A stretch of DNA of 6,253 bases, from the NCBI GenBank assembly GCA_002315495.1, contig DCGJ01000081.1, positions 1-6,253 on the forward strand. The letters are read 5' to 3'. The stretch comes from Lachnoclostridium sp. UBA1781. GTDB lineage: Bacteria > Bacillota > Clostridia > Lachnospirales > Lachnospiraceae. The translations under genes were made by a program, and so were the position numbers. Position 1 is the stretch's first letter, and every line of letters begins with the position of its first letter. The notes below the pieces were generated by a model. It had not been told where the DNA came from and made no database searches. It was given only the letters and a program-made list of their open reading frames with translations. Below, in pieces: positions 6,022 to 6,253 of the stretch.

Positions 6022-6253
6022 TTATTTTTGTTTAGATTTACTCTTCTCGGAGGAAAGCAGGCTCTCAAGTTCGGCCATAAAGGTATTCACATCCTTGAAT
6101 TCACGATAAACGGATGCAAAACGAACATACGCTACCGGGTCCAGATCCTTCAGCTTGTCCATAACGATTCCGCCAATAACACGGCTTGGAATCTCTTTGT
6201 CTTCCATGCTGAAGATCTGATTTTCCACCTCATCGACCAATGCGGTAATCTGA
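6022..6253 (-). CDS. nrdR: Transcriptional repressor NrdR, C-terminal half (continues beyond the right edge)
   Basis: The 76 visible residues begin QITALVDEVENQIF and carry EIPSRVIGGIVMDKLKDLD, then PVAYVRFASVYREFKDVNTF, the signature of the NrdR ATP-cone region. NrdR represses ribonucleotide reductase genes and senses adenine nucleotides (ATP versus dATP) through the ATP-cone, while an N-terminal zinc ribbon binds DNA. The family is about 150 residues long, so the zinc ribbon and the first part of the ATP-cone are outside the window. The last dozen residues form a Ser/Lys-rich tail after ELESLL. A TTG at 6240 is an internal leucine codon, not the start, since the frame runs open to the edge with family-like sequence. 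A strong terminator follows. No NrdR-box-like palindrome is visible here. Confidence 0.93.
   Translation of the reverse strand, partial: QITALVDEVENQIFSMEDKEIPSRVIGGIVMDKLKDLDPVAYVRFASVYREFKDVNTFMAELESLLSSEKSKSKQK

Noticed and set aside
6022..6240. A complete 72-residue protein starting at the TTG at 6240
   Set aside because: The frame remains open to the window edge with NrdR-like sequence, so the TTG is an internal leucine codon of a truncated nrdR.
1..6253. A CRISPR array, mobile element, toxin-antitoxin pair or defence system
   Set aside because: No spaced repeat array, transposase or terminal inverted repeats were seen, and every substantial gene is a recognised chromosomal family. The only repeat is the in-frame one inside yifB.

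Overview
The window looks like ordinary core chromosome of a Gram-positive anaerobe of the class Clostridia, probably Lachnospiraceae-like. The evidence is a CodY regulator whose DNA-binding domain is nearly identical to that of Bacillus, a Firmicutes-style TopA, strong GGAGG-type ribosome binding sites, and the order yifB-dprA-topA-codY followed by rpsB. As far as I remember, dprA-topA-codY neighbourhoods are found in other Clostridia. Every supported gene lies on the minus strand, so transcription runs from high to low coordinates. There are no rRNA or tRNA genes, no mobile elements and no CRISPR array.

Layout in the direction of transcription. The window opens inside nrdR, the repressor of ribonucleotide reductase genes; its C-terminal half is visible (6253-6022). 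A strong intrinsic terminator follows (about 5969-5936). A promoter with a perfect TATAAT -10 box then appears to drive a four-gene operon: yifB/comM (5841-4186), dprA (4186-3059), topA (3037-1058) and codY (1006-233). yifB and dprA overlap by one base (TAATG) and are probably translationally coupled. The next two gaps are 21 and 51 bases and hold no visible terminator. A 13-bp-stem terminator ends the operon four bases after the codY stop codon. Its T-run merges into the upstream part of a new promoter (TTGCAT-17-TAAATT) for rpsB, ribosomal protein S2, of which only the first eight codons are present.

Functional themes. YifB/ComM and DprA both handle DNA strands taken up or exchanged during natural transformation: DprA loads RecA on single strands and ComM is a branch-migration helicase. 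TopA relaxes negative supercoils. CodY is the global regulator that senses branched-chain amino acids and GTP, and the following gene encodes a ribosomal protein. The operon therefore places DNA processing beside nutrient control of growth.

I do not see a previously undescribed system. The points that merit a second look are small: a 13/15 match to the CodY box just upstream of the rpsB promoter, a foldable rpsB leader, an enlarged repeat-bearing linker in YifB, a TopA lacking the third C-terminal zinc finger remembered from Bacillus, and a CodY effector pocket that differs from the Bacillus one. The -35 of the yifB promoter is weak. Alignments were made by eye and from memory.
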